Source of the DNA: Diospyros lotus
Taxonomy: Eukaryota; Streptophyta; Magnoliopsida; Ericales; Ebenaceae
DNA: 64,000 nt
Direction: 5' to 3'
NCBI RefSeq assembly: GCF_014633365.1
Contig: NC_068350.1
Coordinates: 35,455,119 to 35,519,118 of the forward strand
Shown piece after piece: positions 12,797 through 23,292 of this stretch. A program made the translations under genes and the position numbers. A model generated the notes under the pieces. The model was not told the origin of the DNA, ran no database searches, and saw only the letters and a program-made list of their open reading frames with translations. Every line of letters starts with the position of its first letter. Within the stretch, counting starts at the first letter, position 1.

Positions 12797-13800
12797 GTCT
12801 GCTGGCAGTTAAAACAAGTGATTCCTTTCTTAGGGCAGTTTAGATTGACATGTCCTTCTTCTTTGTAGTTATAGCAACCTTTCGTTCCTAGCCGGCACGG
12901 CTTTCTGGGGTGTTGCTTCTAGCATCTTGTGCATGGATTACTAGTCTTGAACTTAGGCCTCTTGAGATCCAGCTTCTTGCCTGCTCTATGATTACTTGCT
13001 TGCTGACTTTCTACCTGAATGGCTTCAATCCGGTTCAAATTAACCTCAGTTGTGACAGCTTGTAGTACTGTCTCTGCATAGGACTGAGTACTTACGCTGC
13101 TCAGGGCCTGCTGAAGCCTTAGATTTAGTCCCCCCAAGAACTTTTGGGCTTTGATCCTTTCATCTCTTTCATAAATGGGCATATACCTGATCAATCGGTT
13201 GAAAGCATCTTCATACTAGGTACGATCATATCCCTCATTTGCCTTAACTCCATAAATTCTCTCTCCTTCTTCACTCTCAGACTTAAAGGAAAGTACTTCT
13301 CGCCGAAGAGTTCTTTGAATCGCTCCCAAGTGACATATGGTGCTCTAGCTTGAGGAGTCATTGCTCGCTTAACTCCCTTCCACCATCTGTCTACCTCGTC
13401 TTGAAGCATGAAGGTGGCACAGTTGATTTTCTCCTCTTCTCCACAGTGTAAGTGGTCTAGCAGCTTTTCCGTTTGTTCAATCTAGAATTCCCCTTCTCTA
13501 GGGTCCGCGCCAAGTTTCCCTTGAAAGACGAGAGGATTATGTCTACGGTAAAGGTCGAGCATGTTGACTGCATGGCCGTCCCAGGAGTGAGTTCCTTGCA
13601 TAAATCCTATCATGCTTCCCATTATTCGCTCCATTTGGTCAAGTCGACTGCTCCCATTCTCTTGGCTAGAGTCACCTTCCAAGTTGTCATGTGTGTTTCC
13701 CTTCGTATTGCCAGCTCGTTGATTGGGTGTCATAGGTCCTACCGTTATCTCCCTTTGAGTGTTCACCATCTAGAAGAAAATAACATTCTTGATTAGCTCA
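12797..13800 (-). pseudogene. Gag of the Tekay-like element, broken
   Basis: Read on the minus strand it starts at about 13769 (MVNTQREITVGPMTP). The capsid core follows at 13191-13409 (DEVDRWWKGVKRAM, then TWERFKELFGEKYFP), which is the retrotransposon gag fold region, and a C-terminal part (YMPIYERDERIKAQKFLGGL) lies at 12919-13194. There is a stop near 13480, and a stop plus frameshift near 13215. Two nucleocapsid zinc knuckles are recognisable at about 12790-12900, but both have lost ligands: one reads CYNY in place of CxxC, and the second has a stop next to its His and Phe in place of the last Cys. Confidence 0.75.
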
Positions 13801-14121
13801 CGGAGTCTTACCAATTGTCAAAGTTTAACCTTCATTAATTTTTATAAATATTATACATCCGACTACAAAATGTTATAGGTAGCACACTACATAAGTCATG
13901 AAGATAGTTGGAGCAATTTCTAGCTATATCTACTTTGGTCCAGACGACTTCCATATCCAGGTGTTTTTCTCGTCCTCAGACTCATACGGTGGACCCTCGA
14001 GATCATCCCTAACCTCCTCAATTTCTTCCTCATCCTCGGAGTCAATGTCGTCGAACACAAGAGGGTTATTCTCGACCCAGAGTACGGGTACATCGTCTTC
14101 CTCTTCTGCCTCGATCGGGTC
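13801..14121 (-). other. Leader region with an acidic reading frame
   Basis: This lies between gag and the next LTR. The minus-strand frame ending at 13930 encodes a very acidic peptide (for example DDIDSEDEEEIEEV) of about 65 residues outside the LTR. I do not recognise it. No tRNA-Met primer site (TGGTATCAGAGC) is found next to the LTR edge at 14122, although Tekay elements normally have one there. A GGTAAG/TTCTAG pair (13809-13775) could be a leader intron just before the gag start; this is speculative. Confidence 0.4.
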
Positions 14122-15075
14122 TGTAACGCCTCGTCTTCCCAGAACGTGCACTACCTCGAGATTTCAGGAATATATATATATATATTTTCCAACATCACAC
14201 ACATAACATAAGCCTCTCAAAATATATACTTTCATCATAATCATTTCCCAACAATCCCAATTATACCTTCTCTGCATAAAAAATAATAGACTAAGACAGG
14301 TATTATCAATCACATCAGCGGAAGTAAGATCGAAACCTCAATGATATTAATCCGACAATTTCTTTTACAATAACCAAATCGATATTTCACATGAAAATAT
14401 CAAAATATTACATAACCTCTGAACATCGTAATCATAGACAAAGACCTACGAAAACTAAACATAACAGCTACATCTCGACGACATCCTTTTCCTTGGTGCC
14501 ACTGCTTTCACCTGTAACGCTTGAATATTCCAAGGACATAGTCCAAATTAGATACTGAATCATTTAAGTGAGAGTTCAAAAACATTTTCATGCAGATATG
14601 TAAAATCATATATAAAATCGAAAAAATCCTAACATGCCCCAGCCTAAGAGAATCCCACACAGCACTTAACCCTAACCGAGGAAAATGCAATCTCTCTAAA
14701 GGTGACATGACCACATCAACTCATTGGCAATCACAATCTTGCTTAAGAGGGACAACCTTGACATATGAACCTGGGAATCACCCCACTGTCATTGTTAGGC
14801 ATTACGCTCCCACTTAAAAGCATTCCAAAACCCAACACAACCCTAGCCCCAAGAGTATCACATCAGCACTATCCCCGGAATCAACGACACCTCGGTATCA
14901 ATGTTATTGCTCAAAGGAACCTAGGGCGGCGTCCACTCTCAGCCCCGCCACTTGAGCTAACAACCGGGGTGGTGTCCACTCTCAGCCCCGCCACTTGAGT
15001 ACTTTAGGGTGAAGTCCATCTCAGCCTCGTCCCAAGTGGGTCACATAGCATTAATTCCTAGTGCGCATCCCGAGA
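14122..15075 (-). mobile_element. Truncated Tekay-type LTR (-)
   Basis: It starts TGTAACGCCTCGTCTTCCCA and matches the longer LTR at 33486-38033 over its whole length (shared blocks: TCTTCCCAGAACG, the 'tcagccccgccacttgag' pair, 'cattaattcctagtgcgcatcccgag'). The match ends abruptly at CATCCCGAG (about 15075), where the longer copy continues 'ttctgtcactcgagg'. It could be the 5' LTR of the element to its left, but it differs markedly from the 3' LTR at 1132-3185. Confidence 0.75.
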
Positions 15076-15489
15076 AATGAGATTAAAAATTATAGTTGAA
15101 ATTGATGATGGGAAAAAATTGGATATAAATAAGGAAAAGGCAAGCATAGTTAAAAGGGTTGGGAATGACGCTAGCAATGCAGGGAAGGAAAAATTAAGGC
15201 AGAAAGTGAGTGAAAATCTCACAGCTAGTGTTAGGGGCTTGCAGCTGTGATGTTGGCTTTTTGAATAATTTTAACAGTATAACGGGTGTTATTTCAGGTA
15301 AGTTTTCTTTCCCTTTGAATAATTTTAGCAATATAAAGGGTGTTATCTCAGGTAAGTTTTCTTTCCCTTTTACTTCTAGAGGTAACTTCTTACCCACTAT
15401 ATTTTATGTGGTAAATCTTCACCCCTTTCTTTTTCATGACATGATTTATTCTCTTAAAAGCTAATAATCTTAATTTATTTAATGGTGGA
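15066..15489 (+). mobile_element. Start of a Tekay-type LTR (+), interrupted by Athila
   Basis: From CATCCCGAGAAATGAGATT onward the sequence resembles the start of the + LTR at 45499 (CATCTCGAAATTTGAGATA). The first bases (expected TGTAA) are missing. A TATA-like GGATATAAATAA lies near 15121. The LTR resumes after Athila at 33181, then at 41013, and ends at 42346. It contains a 54-bp direct duplication (15261-15368). Confidence 0.55.
15261..15368. repeat. 54-bp direct duplication, two copies
   Basis: Two adjacent copies starting 'ttgaataattttaacag' (15261) and 'ttgaataattttagcaa' (15315), with a handful of substitutions between them. Confidence 0.9.
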
Positions 15490-17502
15490 TGCTGCATCGC
15501 TCACCCTGCATTTATCACTTTTTGTATTTTTCTTTCACTAATTCAGCTGATTTAGCAACTAATTATGTTCACAAATAGGATAAGGCGTTTAGACTCGCCA
15601 GTGCACGAGTGTGATTGTAGCAGAAAATTTATATGTAATTTTTCCGGGCAAGACCGAGTCGACTCACAGGGAGATTACTCATGGAAGGAGATAACCACAC
15701 CAGTTCTTTTAATTAATGGAATAATAAAATGAGATCCAACTAAATGTGATATGACAGTAATCTGGAAATGGAGAGGTCTTGGGTCAAGACAGATCTGGTA
15801 CCAAACCCAACTGATTTTCCATATAGCTTTCTGTGATGTAACTAGCAGCTCAAATAGCTCGGGTTTTCAACCATTAAATGTACTACTGAGATGATGATAA
15901 CTCTTTGTTCAAACAACCTCCATACATGGCATGGAGACTCTATGGTAAGCAGCTATCATAAATCAGTGTATAAATAACGTTTTGACAAATAATTGCTCGG
16001 GGCTTGGGTATGAGAACGTTTTCAGGTCAAGCAACCCCCATACATGGCATGGGAACTCTAAGTTAGGCGTACGAACCAATCCAAGCCTGAGATTTTGGTT
16101 AATAACATTTCCCAAACTACTTTTGCTTTGGTTGCTTTGACATATGGAGTTCTGCTATATTGATTCATCAGTGGCTTTGGGCACCGTCTTTGCCTTAACC
16201 CAAGAATCGAATTAGCCACACATCTTCATAGGAAGTGTATGACTAAAACTAATCTCAACGGATGAATACGAGATTCGCAAAGAAAATAAATTGAGACAAA
16301 CGATAAGAATTGAATAAACTACTGCTGTATTCATTACTGAAACGAACTACAAATTGAAACAGAAATTAAGATGGACTTGTAATACAAAGCTCAGAACTAG
16401 CAAGAACAACTAGAGTAACTGAAGTGCTATTCGCAAAAAAATACAGACAAGAACAAAAATGAGAGAAACAGACAAAAGAAAAAAAAAAACTCTCCACTTT
16501 CCAATGATCTTCGTCTTTTTTGTGTTGTTTTTCTTAGTATCCTCTGCTCTCACCAACCTCTGATTCCAAAGAATATTGGTTCCTTTTTAAGCTTACGGCG
16601 CATGGAAGTGGGGACCACTTGTTGAAAAGTTGTTCAAAAAGTTGGTTGAATTTACCTCAGAGCCACCGCGTTTATTTGTGCATGTCAGATTTTTGTTCGG
16701 ATGCTCATTCGAATATGTTAGCAGAGATATTCAAATGTGCACTGAGTTTCTTTTGGCTGCTCGGGTCATTCAAATGAATTTTAATCCTATTCGAATGAAT
16801 TTCACGCTTTACTGTTCCTTACACGGCAATTTTCTTAGTCATTCGAATGCAATAGTACTTTTATTTGAATGAATTTCTAATTTTTCTCTTGACTTCTTCA
16901 TTGCATTCGGATGACTTGGGAAGTATTCGAATCTGGAATTCCTTGAGTTGCTTCTTATTCGAATTACTCAGCCTTCATTCAAATAGATTTCCTTTCTTTT
17001 TCAATTATATTCGAATGACTTGGACTTTATTCGGATATATCTTCACTGCTTCCAAACGATGTGCTTATCCGAATTTCTTCTCATGCTCGGCTCATTCGAA
17101 TGACTTTGGAAGTATTCGAATATGCACAATCTTACCTGGAGATCTTGATTTTTGTTACTTCTTATTCGAATTAGGCCAAGCTTATCCGAATACATACCCG
17201 ATATCTTGCATATTCGAATGTAAGAATGATCTATTCGAATGATTGAGCAGCTTTCTTCTGATTTGCTCCATATTTGAATATCTTTGAAGACTCATTCGAA
17301 TGGCTTTGACTTTTATTAGAACACCTTCATTTCTTAGCTTTTTCTTCCTCTTTCAATCGTGCCTTTGGAGAGTATGAGTCATTCTTTCATCTCTTTTCCT
17401 TCTTTTGGTCTGCAACAAGCAATTCTGGAGATTTTAAGTCGATCAAATGGATTAGGCGGTAATAAAAACATAACAAATTTTGCATTTTTTTAACATCAAT
17501 CA
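15490..17502 (-). mobile_element. Athila 3' LTR
   Basis: 2013 bp with ends TGCTGCATCG and AACATCAATCA. It is near-identical to the right LTR and uninterrupted. A cluster of CATTCGAATG-type motifs lies at 16690-17310. Open frames inside (16630-17242) are products of that motif array and are not genes. Confidence 0.95.
16690..17310. repeat. CATTCGAATG-type motif cluster in the Athila LTR
   Basis: About fifteen exact or one-off copies (ATTCGAAT core) at irregular spacing. The matching cluster in the other LTR is at about 32395-32970. Confidence 0.85.
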
Positions 17503-19067
17503 CACCCCCCAACTTAAACATTGCTAGTCCCTTAGCAATCAAATTACATGCACGAATACTTCAACATTCACAAATTCATTGATAGTGTAAATCTCGTATG
17601 TGAAGCAAAAATGTATGGTCAGTAGCATAGGGACTTCGGACAATCAAAGGAATGTTTATTATTTGAACTTTTGTCTCGGGCATATTAAGTTGAATCAATC
17701 AGCATATTACATTCAATTCTCTAAGCTTTGATTGCAAACTTTACTGGATATGTTTCTCTTCAATAAAATGTTCACTCAAAGTTGCCCTCAAGGATGTACC
17801 TCAATTTGGAGTGGATGCAAATCAAGTTCGAAGAGGTATCATCAATCATAAAAAAAAAATGCTATTAAGGAAGGAAACGACCTGACATAGCTTCATGATT
17901 AGAATAGCATCTCAATGAATAACATTTAAAATTAACCAAGTCTTCTTACTCTTGAAATTATATCTTGAAATTGCATGATTGATAGAACTAAGAGGGATCT
18001 TTCTGGGAAGAAATGGGGCCAAATGGTGATGTGGTACAGCAAAGGGGATGATAAAAATCAAAAGAATTCTTAGGTCTCGGGAATTTTCCACTAAAAACTA
18101 AAGATTTTTTTTTTTTTTTGAATAAGAGAAGAATAAAATGCACATGAGATGCATTCATGCATCAATAGCTGAAATCATATCAGGGCATCTAAATTCAGTT
18201 GGTCGTATCCGAACCTGAATCTAACTGCTATTCCAACTAATAATGAGCAAGCTTCCATTGCTTCACCCTCAATGGCTACGGGGGGTGTTTTTAATGTCCC
18301 AGACCTAGAGACAACCATTTATCTTAAATGGTAAAGTGGTCTTTTAACGTCAAATTCCCCAAAAAATTTTTTTTTTTGAATAAACTACTGAGTAATTCCC
18401 GAGACCTGATCAATGGATAATAAAAATTTCAAGGCTATGACTTGGACGGAGGGAATGATGCAAATGGTCATGAAGAGTTTCAATGGGCTATAAGTGGAAG
18501 TTGATCAAAACAATAGGTTGATTGGCTCAAGTACTACGAAAATGATCCCTCCATGACGTTCCATAAATCAGTGCTATTCATTCAACTGGTTTCAAGCTTA
18601 GAGTCAGTTAAAATTAGCCGCGATCATTAAAGACACTCAAGGCAAAATGTTGCTTTGAAGCTATTGAAAGATAAGAGAATCAACAAAATATTTTATTACA
18701 TGAATAGGTGTTATTTCACTCAGAATAAAATGTTATGAAGCTCTAACACTTACTTTGGTAACAAATCTCCACTTAATTTGAGAATTTGGGCAATTAGCTA
18801 ATCATTTCACCATGTTTTGTATGCCATCCAAACAAATGAATAGAAATAAAGCACCCTAAGTAGTCCCGGTCCTGGTTCTAAATCTCATACAGTTCTGTTT
18901 TCAAATAAAAGATTATCATTCAAATAACCAATTGTGAATCTAAAGCATCAAGCACAATAATCTGAAGCATAGAGTAAGCAAAGTCATTTTTATTGAAAAA
19001 TGAAGATGTGATTAATCTTTGTAGTTCATAGGTACAGAAATTAAGTATGAAGCATCAAATCCTATGA
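17503..19067 (-). other. Athila polypurine tract and 3' non-coding region
   Basis: 17503-17515 reads on the minus strand as AAGTTGGGGGGTG, the polypurine tract abutting the 3' LTR. The remaining 1.55 kb is AT-rich and has poly-T runs near 18110 and 18370. I see no gene or RNA in it. Long 3' non-coding regions are usual in Athila elements. Confidence 0.8.
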
Positions 19068-19634
19068 CTACTCAGTGCCATCCGTGGAATCATCGGAAGT
19101 AGAGTTCTCCTCAGTGGAGTTTCTAGAGGGAGTCTTTGATGAAGGATCAGCAGGAGGAATAGAGGTAGAAGATGGAATGGTAGGGTGAGAAGGTGTTGCA
19201 TGCTCAGGCTGCGGATGCACCCCTGATGTAGAAGGTGCACCCTCTTCCTCTCGCCACATGTTAATGGTCTTCTGTATGCAAGTCTCAGTATCGACCAACT
19301 TGTCCTTTGAAGATTTTTGTGGAAGCTCTTCTATAGGTGCGCTCAGAAGCTGACCTACTCTCTTGTCCATCGCAATGTAACGTTCATTCATGGCCATTAT
19401 TCCTGAATAGATGACTCTCTGCCTCCAATGTAGATCCTCATAAATAGCCTCCTGTCTCTCTTGGATCTTCTTCAGTGATTGCTCCACTAGGGCTTCATGT
19501 TTCACTTGTCTTTCTTGCATTTCCTTGACTAACTCATATAAGCCTCTGAGAGTATGATCTTCCTCTTGTCTCTTTGCCTGATCCTCATGTAGTGGCGGTT
19601 CTTGAGTTGGTCCTTCTTGTGCTTCAACCTGCAT
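19068..19634 (-). CDS. C-terminal half of the Athila env-position ORF (coiled coil)
   Basis: Open frame of 188 codons in the same frame as 19698-20624, separated from it by two TGA codons (about 19650 and 19695). The upstream half is likely the N-terminus of one original protein of about 518 residues. Residues about 10-95 are rich in Glu, Gln, Lys and Arg with heptad spacing (HTLRGLYELVKEMQERQ, QSLKKIQERQEAI), which suggests a coiled coil. The tail is low complexity (Pro, Ser, Thr), ending TSDDSTDGTE. I see no membrane segment, so an envelope function is not supported by the sequence. Confidence 0.65.
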   Translation of the reverse strand: MQVEAQEGPTQEPPLHEDQAKRQEEDHTLRGLYELVKEMQERQVKHEALVEQSLKKIQERQEAIYEDLHWRQRVIYSGIMAMNERYIAMDKRVGQLLSAPIEELPQKSSKDKLVDTETCIQKTINMWREEEGAPSTSGVHPQPEHATPSHPTIPSSTSIPPADPSSKTPSRNSTEENSTSDDSTDGTE

Positions 19635-19697
19635 GCCTGATGCCTCTCATTTCTCAGGTGTTGTTGCTTCAAGCCTCTTCAACTGCCCACTACTCCT

Positions 19698-20624
19698 TCA
19701 TGTAGATGCTGGGCTGATCCTATCCATTGGCTTGATGACTTCAAAAGTTGCCTTCTCTTTTACCCCGTGCCTTAGTACAAAATAGGTAATCAATCCCCCA
19801 AAGGGTAGTCCTCCACCCCCATGTGCATGCTTGGCCACTAGGTCTATGGTATCAAAAATGTGCTTGGCCAAGTCTATGTGTACTCCCAGGATCATCTTTC
19901 CCATGAATGTGGCTTGCTTAACTGAAACACTGCCAGTGAATGCGTGGGGCATGAAGTGAGAACAAAGAAGCCTATGTAAGATGATGCATTTAGGGGACAA
20001 ATTCTTCTTTGGGAGGGTAGGACTTAACCAAAAAGCATCATCTGCCTCTGTCAACAACCTAGCCAGGTTTTCTTTTCCTAAGTCTACACTTGCCTCCTCA
20101 ATGTCTCTTGGTGATGCCTCTCTTGGGATTTGGAAGGTTTCAGCAATATCAGAGGGCTTCAATTGTATTTTCACTTTTCTTACTTCAGTGATCAAGCACC
20201 TATTTCTTGAGTCATCTCTGTCATTGGTTATATTTGAGTAAAATTCTTTGACTAAGGGAACTATGGCCTTGTGTTGAAACTTAACCCAAGTTTGCCATCC
20301 TTTGGCAGTAATTAATGAAAACAAATCACAGGGGGGCTCTTCAAATCGTTCAAGCATAATTCTCCTCTCACAAAGCACTGGCCTCTTAGCATACCTCTCA
20401 ACATAATTCCTTTCAGCCGCGGGGCTAATGAACCTGATATTGGAATATGGAGGGTTCAAATCAATGGTTGGGGTGGCAGCGGGTTCTTTTCCTTTCTGCC
20501 TCTTTGAGGCCCTAGAGCTTTCTCCTACGGCCTTGGGGCGTTTTTGCTTTGGAGACATGTTAATTTGAGGGTTGTTTGGTCTAGGGAGTTGGTTCTGGGA
20601 TTTTACCGAATAGTTGGTAGGCAC
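19698..20624 (-). CDS. Athila env-position ORF, putative plant transposon protein domain
   Basis: 308 codons between integrase and the 3' LTR. The N-terminus is basic (MSPKQKRPKAVGESSRASKR, around residue 23), possibly a nuclear signal, and a second in-frame Met is available there. The body (about residues 60-300), with LITEVRKVKIQLKPSDIAET and HRLLCSHFMPHAFTG, resembles the 'putative plant transposon protein' domain that accompanies many Athila/Tat elements. Its function is unknown. It is preceded by 1.5 kb of non-coding sequence and followed by an in-frame stop and the coiled-coil part. No signal peptide or transmembrane helix is apparent. The domain call is from memory of family appearance and needs a profile search. 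Confidence 0.65.
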   Translation of the reverse strand: MPTNYSVKSQNQLPRPNNPQINMSPKQKRPKAVGESSRASKRQKGKEPAATPTIDLNPPYSNIRFISPAAERNYVERYAKRPVLCERRIMLERFEEPPCDLFSLITAKGWQTWVKFQHKAIVPLVKEFYSNITNDRDDSRNRCLITEVRKVKIQLKPSDIAETFQIPREASPRDIEEASVDLGKENLARLLTEADDAFWLSPTLPKKNLSPKCIILHRLLCSHFMPHAFTGSVSVKQATFMGKMILGVHIDLAKHIFDTIDLVAKHAHGGGGLPFGGLITYFVLRHGVKEKATFEVIKPMDRISPAST

Positions 20625-22152
20625 AAAATGGTTCCTCTCTTTTCTTCTTCTTTCAATTTCCCAACCAATCCTTTCTTTGACACACTGATCTCCTTCACTC
20701 CCTCTTCACAACAACTCCTTCATCCAATCAATCAAATTCGAATTTAAACAATGGGAACAACTCTTACCTCTCAGTTATTCTCTTCCCAGAATATTCGAAT
20801 GCAGCGACCTCCTATTCTAATGCTAGCGGACTGTTCTTCCTTGTATGAAACCGGATTGATCTTCGAATGGATGCAATGGATGATGAATGAGGACGATTAG
20901 AATAGGGGTAACAAAATATATAGGAAGGGTTTGGGTGGATGAATGAATGATCGTACCGATTAAGGAAGGGTTTTGACCTTTAACGGGGGGGGCGTCGATT
21001 CAGATTTCAGGGACGGTTATGAGGTTAACAGGAGCGTCATTCGAATGATACTGGGGTTATACGAATGATAGAGGCAGATTCGAATGGAAGCTGGGCAATT
21101 CAAATGATAGCTTGGGTCTCAGAACAATGGGTAGAAGGGGATTCGAATGAGAGAGAGAGAGAATGCGAATGTTCGCTGGAAGCTTTTAAAGGGCCAGACA
21201 CCTCATTCGAATGTGGAAAAATTCATTCGAATGAATTTTAAACAGTAACTTGGCTTATCGAAGGATTTGAGCCACTCATTCGAATGCAACAGTACTTTCA
21301 TTCGAATGGATTTCTTAGTCATTCGAATGAATCTGGCAGCACACTCACAAAGAGGGCATTGAATAGAACGATCATTCGAATGCAAAAAGCTTCATTCGAA
21401 TAATTTTGAACATTTTTTTTTAAAAGGAAAATTAACTAATTGAAGCTATATTCAGATGTTAGAAATGGATTCGGATGAAGGGTAGGTTATTCGAATGAAC
21501 TTGAGGATATTCGAATGCTGGCTTCAATTTTTAAAGAAATAGCAGATTCATTCAAATGAAATTTGAGTATGGAGAAATTCATTCGAATGAATTTTAAACA
21601 GTAATTTCATTTGTGAAGGAATTTGGCCAGCTATTCGAATGCAACAGTACTTTCAGTCGAATGAATTTTGAACATATTCGAATACAACAGAGACTATTCG
21701 AATGCTTTCTTGCTTTCTTTAACAGCTCACCGGTCATTCGAATGGTTTACAACGCATTCGAATGACTAAGCTCATTTGGATACAGAATTCGAATAACAAC
21801 AAAGAAATTTTTTTTTTTACACATTTCCAAACACCTAAACACAAAATTCAAACCCACACAGAATGTCATTGAATGAGCAAGGATCAACACAACAGTTCAG
21901 GCATACCTTTACCCCACCCAACTTGCTTTGAACAATTCTTAAGAATGAGGATATAAGAAATACCTGGAGATCTTCAGAAAAAATTTGAACACAAAGGTCC
22001 AATTGCTTACTTGGATGTTGCTGGTAGCCTTCATTGCACGTGTGGATCCGTGAGCTTGCTTCAATACTTAAATCAAAATAAAGAGTGATAACAGTTCATG
22101 AAAGCAAAACACTAATTTCTCTTTATATATATATATATATTTTAATTAACCA
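20625..22152 (-). other. Athila spacer between integrase and the env-position ORF
   Basis: Non-coding spacer of 1.5 kb, filled from about 20790 to 21795 with CATTCGAATG-type motifs (around twenty). A (TA)n run lies at 22125-22140. The short open frame at 21203-21385 is made of the motif itself (repeated HSN..IRM) and is not a gene. Confidence 0.75.
20790..21795. repeat. CATTCGAATG-type motif array in Athila spacer
   Basis: Copies occur for example at about 21040, 21203, 21221, 21274, 21298, 21319, 21371, 21581, 21733 and 21754, with many one-base variants between. Spacers are irregular and unrelated to one another. Confidence 0.85.
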
Positions 22153-22542
22153 CTACCCAATGGGTGGATCTGTAAGATCCATGCTCTCTTCCTGTTCATT
22201 CAAAGATTCATAGTATGGTTTCAGACGTTGTCCATTCACTTTGAGAATCTGACCAGATTGAAGATTTTCAATATCAAATACACTATGAGCTGAGATGGAA
22301 CGAATTTTGAAGGGCCCAGTCCACCTTGACTTGAGTTTTCCAGGAAACAGATGGAGCCTTGAATCGTAAAGTAGCACATGTTGACCTATACAAAAAAATT
22401 TCCTGTTAATGTGCTGGTCATGTAATTTCTTCATGTGCATCTTAGAAAACTTGGCATTCTCAAATGCCTCGTTTCTAACTTCCTCAAGCTCATTCAGTTG
22501 CAACTTTCTGTTAAGTTCCATCTCTTCTAAACTTTCATTCAT
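22153..22542 (-). CDS. Athila integrase C-terminal part
   Basis: 129 codons in continuation of the integrase after a single in-frame TAG at 22552-22554. It shows the helical linker (NELEEVRNEAFENAKFSK) and the GPF-type module (GQHVLLYDSRLHLFPGKLKS, RWTGPFKI, YYESL near the end). No chromodomain follows, as expected for Athila. It ends pol. Confidence 0.85.
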   Translation of the reverse strand: MNESLEEMELNRKLQLNELEEVRNEAFENAKFSKMHMKKLHDQHINRKFFCIGQHVLLYDSRLHLFPGKLKSRWTGPFKIRSISAHSVFDIENLQSGQILKVNGQRLKPYYESLNEQEESMDLTDPPIG

Positions 22543-22554
22543 CTTCCTGATGGC

Positions 22555-23259
22555 CTAGTAAGCTTTGTGCTCAACCTCTACTGGCAGATGACATGGTTTT
22601 CCATAAACCAATCGATAGGGAGACATGCCCAATATGGTTTTATGTGCAGTCCTATAGGCCCAAAGGACATCAATTAACCTCAAAGACCAATCCTTTCGGT
22701 TGGAATTGATAGTTTTTTCTAAAATGCGCTTGATCTCCCTATTTGCCAATTCTGCCTGGCCATTTGTCTGAGGGTGATATGGCGTTGAGACTTTATGAAC
22801 TACCCCATACTTTTTCATTAATTCTGCCACTGGATTATTACAAAAATGAGAACCTCCATCACTGATGATGGCACGAGACATTCCAAACCTACTGAAAATG
22901 TTTTCTTTGAAAAATTTTACCACTATCCTGTGATCATTTGTCCTTGTTGGGATTGCCTCAACCCACTTGGAAACATAGTCTACAGCAAGAAGGATGTATT
23001 CATGACCAAGTGAGTTAACAAAAGGGCCCATAAAATCTATTCCCCAACAATAAAAAATTTCAAGAACCAGAATGGGCTGCAAAGGCATCATACTCTTTTT
23101 TGTCAGACTTCCTAACCTCTGGTATCTATCACATGACAAGCAAAACTGGTGTACATCCCTAAACATGGTAGGCCAGTAAAATCCACTTTGTAGGATTTTT
23201 TCCATGGTTTTCCGGGTAGAGAAATGACCTCCACAAGCAAGGGTGTGACAGAAGTTCAT
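22555..23259 (-). CDS. Athila integrase, zinc-binding and catalytic core
   Basis: 234 codons. The N-terminal zinc-binding motif is seen ([10 protein letters not shown], then CLSCDRYQR). The catalytic triad is visible: Asp in GIDFMGPF, Asp in IISDGGSHF, and Glu in [12 protein letters not shown], with the expected spacing of about 35 residues between the last two. Its upstream frame is cut from RNase H by a TGA at about 23290, and its downstream frame by TAG at 22552-22554. It catalyses cDNA strand transfer; as it stands it is separated from the rest of pol by stops. Confidence 0.9.
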   Translation of the reverse strand: MNFCHTLACGGHFSTRKTMEKILQSGFYWPTMFRDVHQFCLSCDRYQRLGSLTKKSMMPLQPILVLEIFYCWGIDFMGPFVNSLGHEYILLAVDYVSKWVEAIPTRTNDHRIVVKFFKENIFSRFGMSRAIISDGGSHFCNNPVAELMKKYGVVHKVSTPYHPQTNGQAELANREIKRILEKTINSNRKDWSLRLIDVLWAYRTAHKTILGMSPYRLVYGKPCHLPVEVEHKAY

Positions 23260-23292
23260 AACACTATGTTGCTCATGTTCTGGAATGCATCC

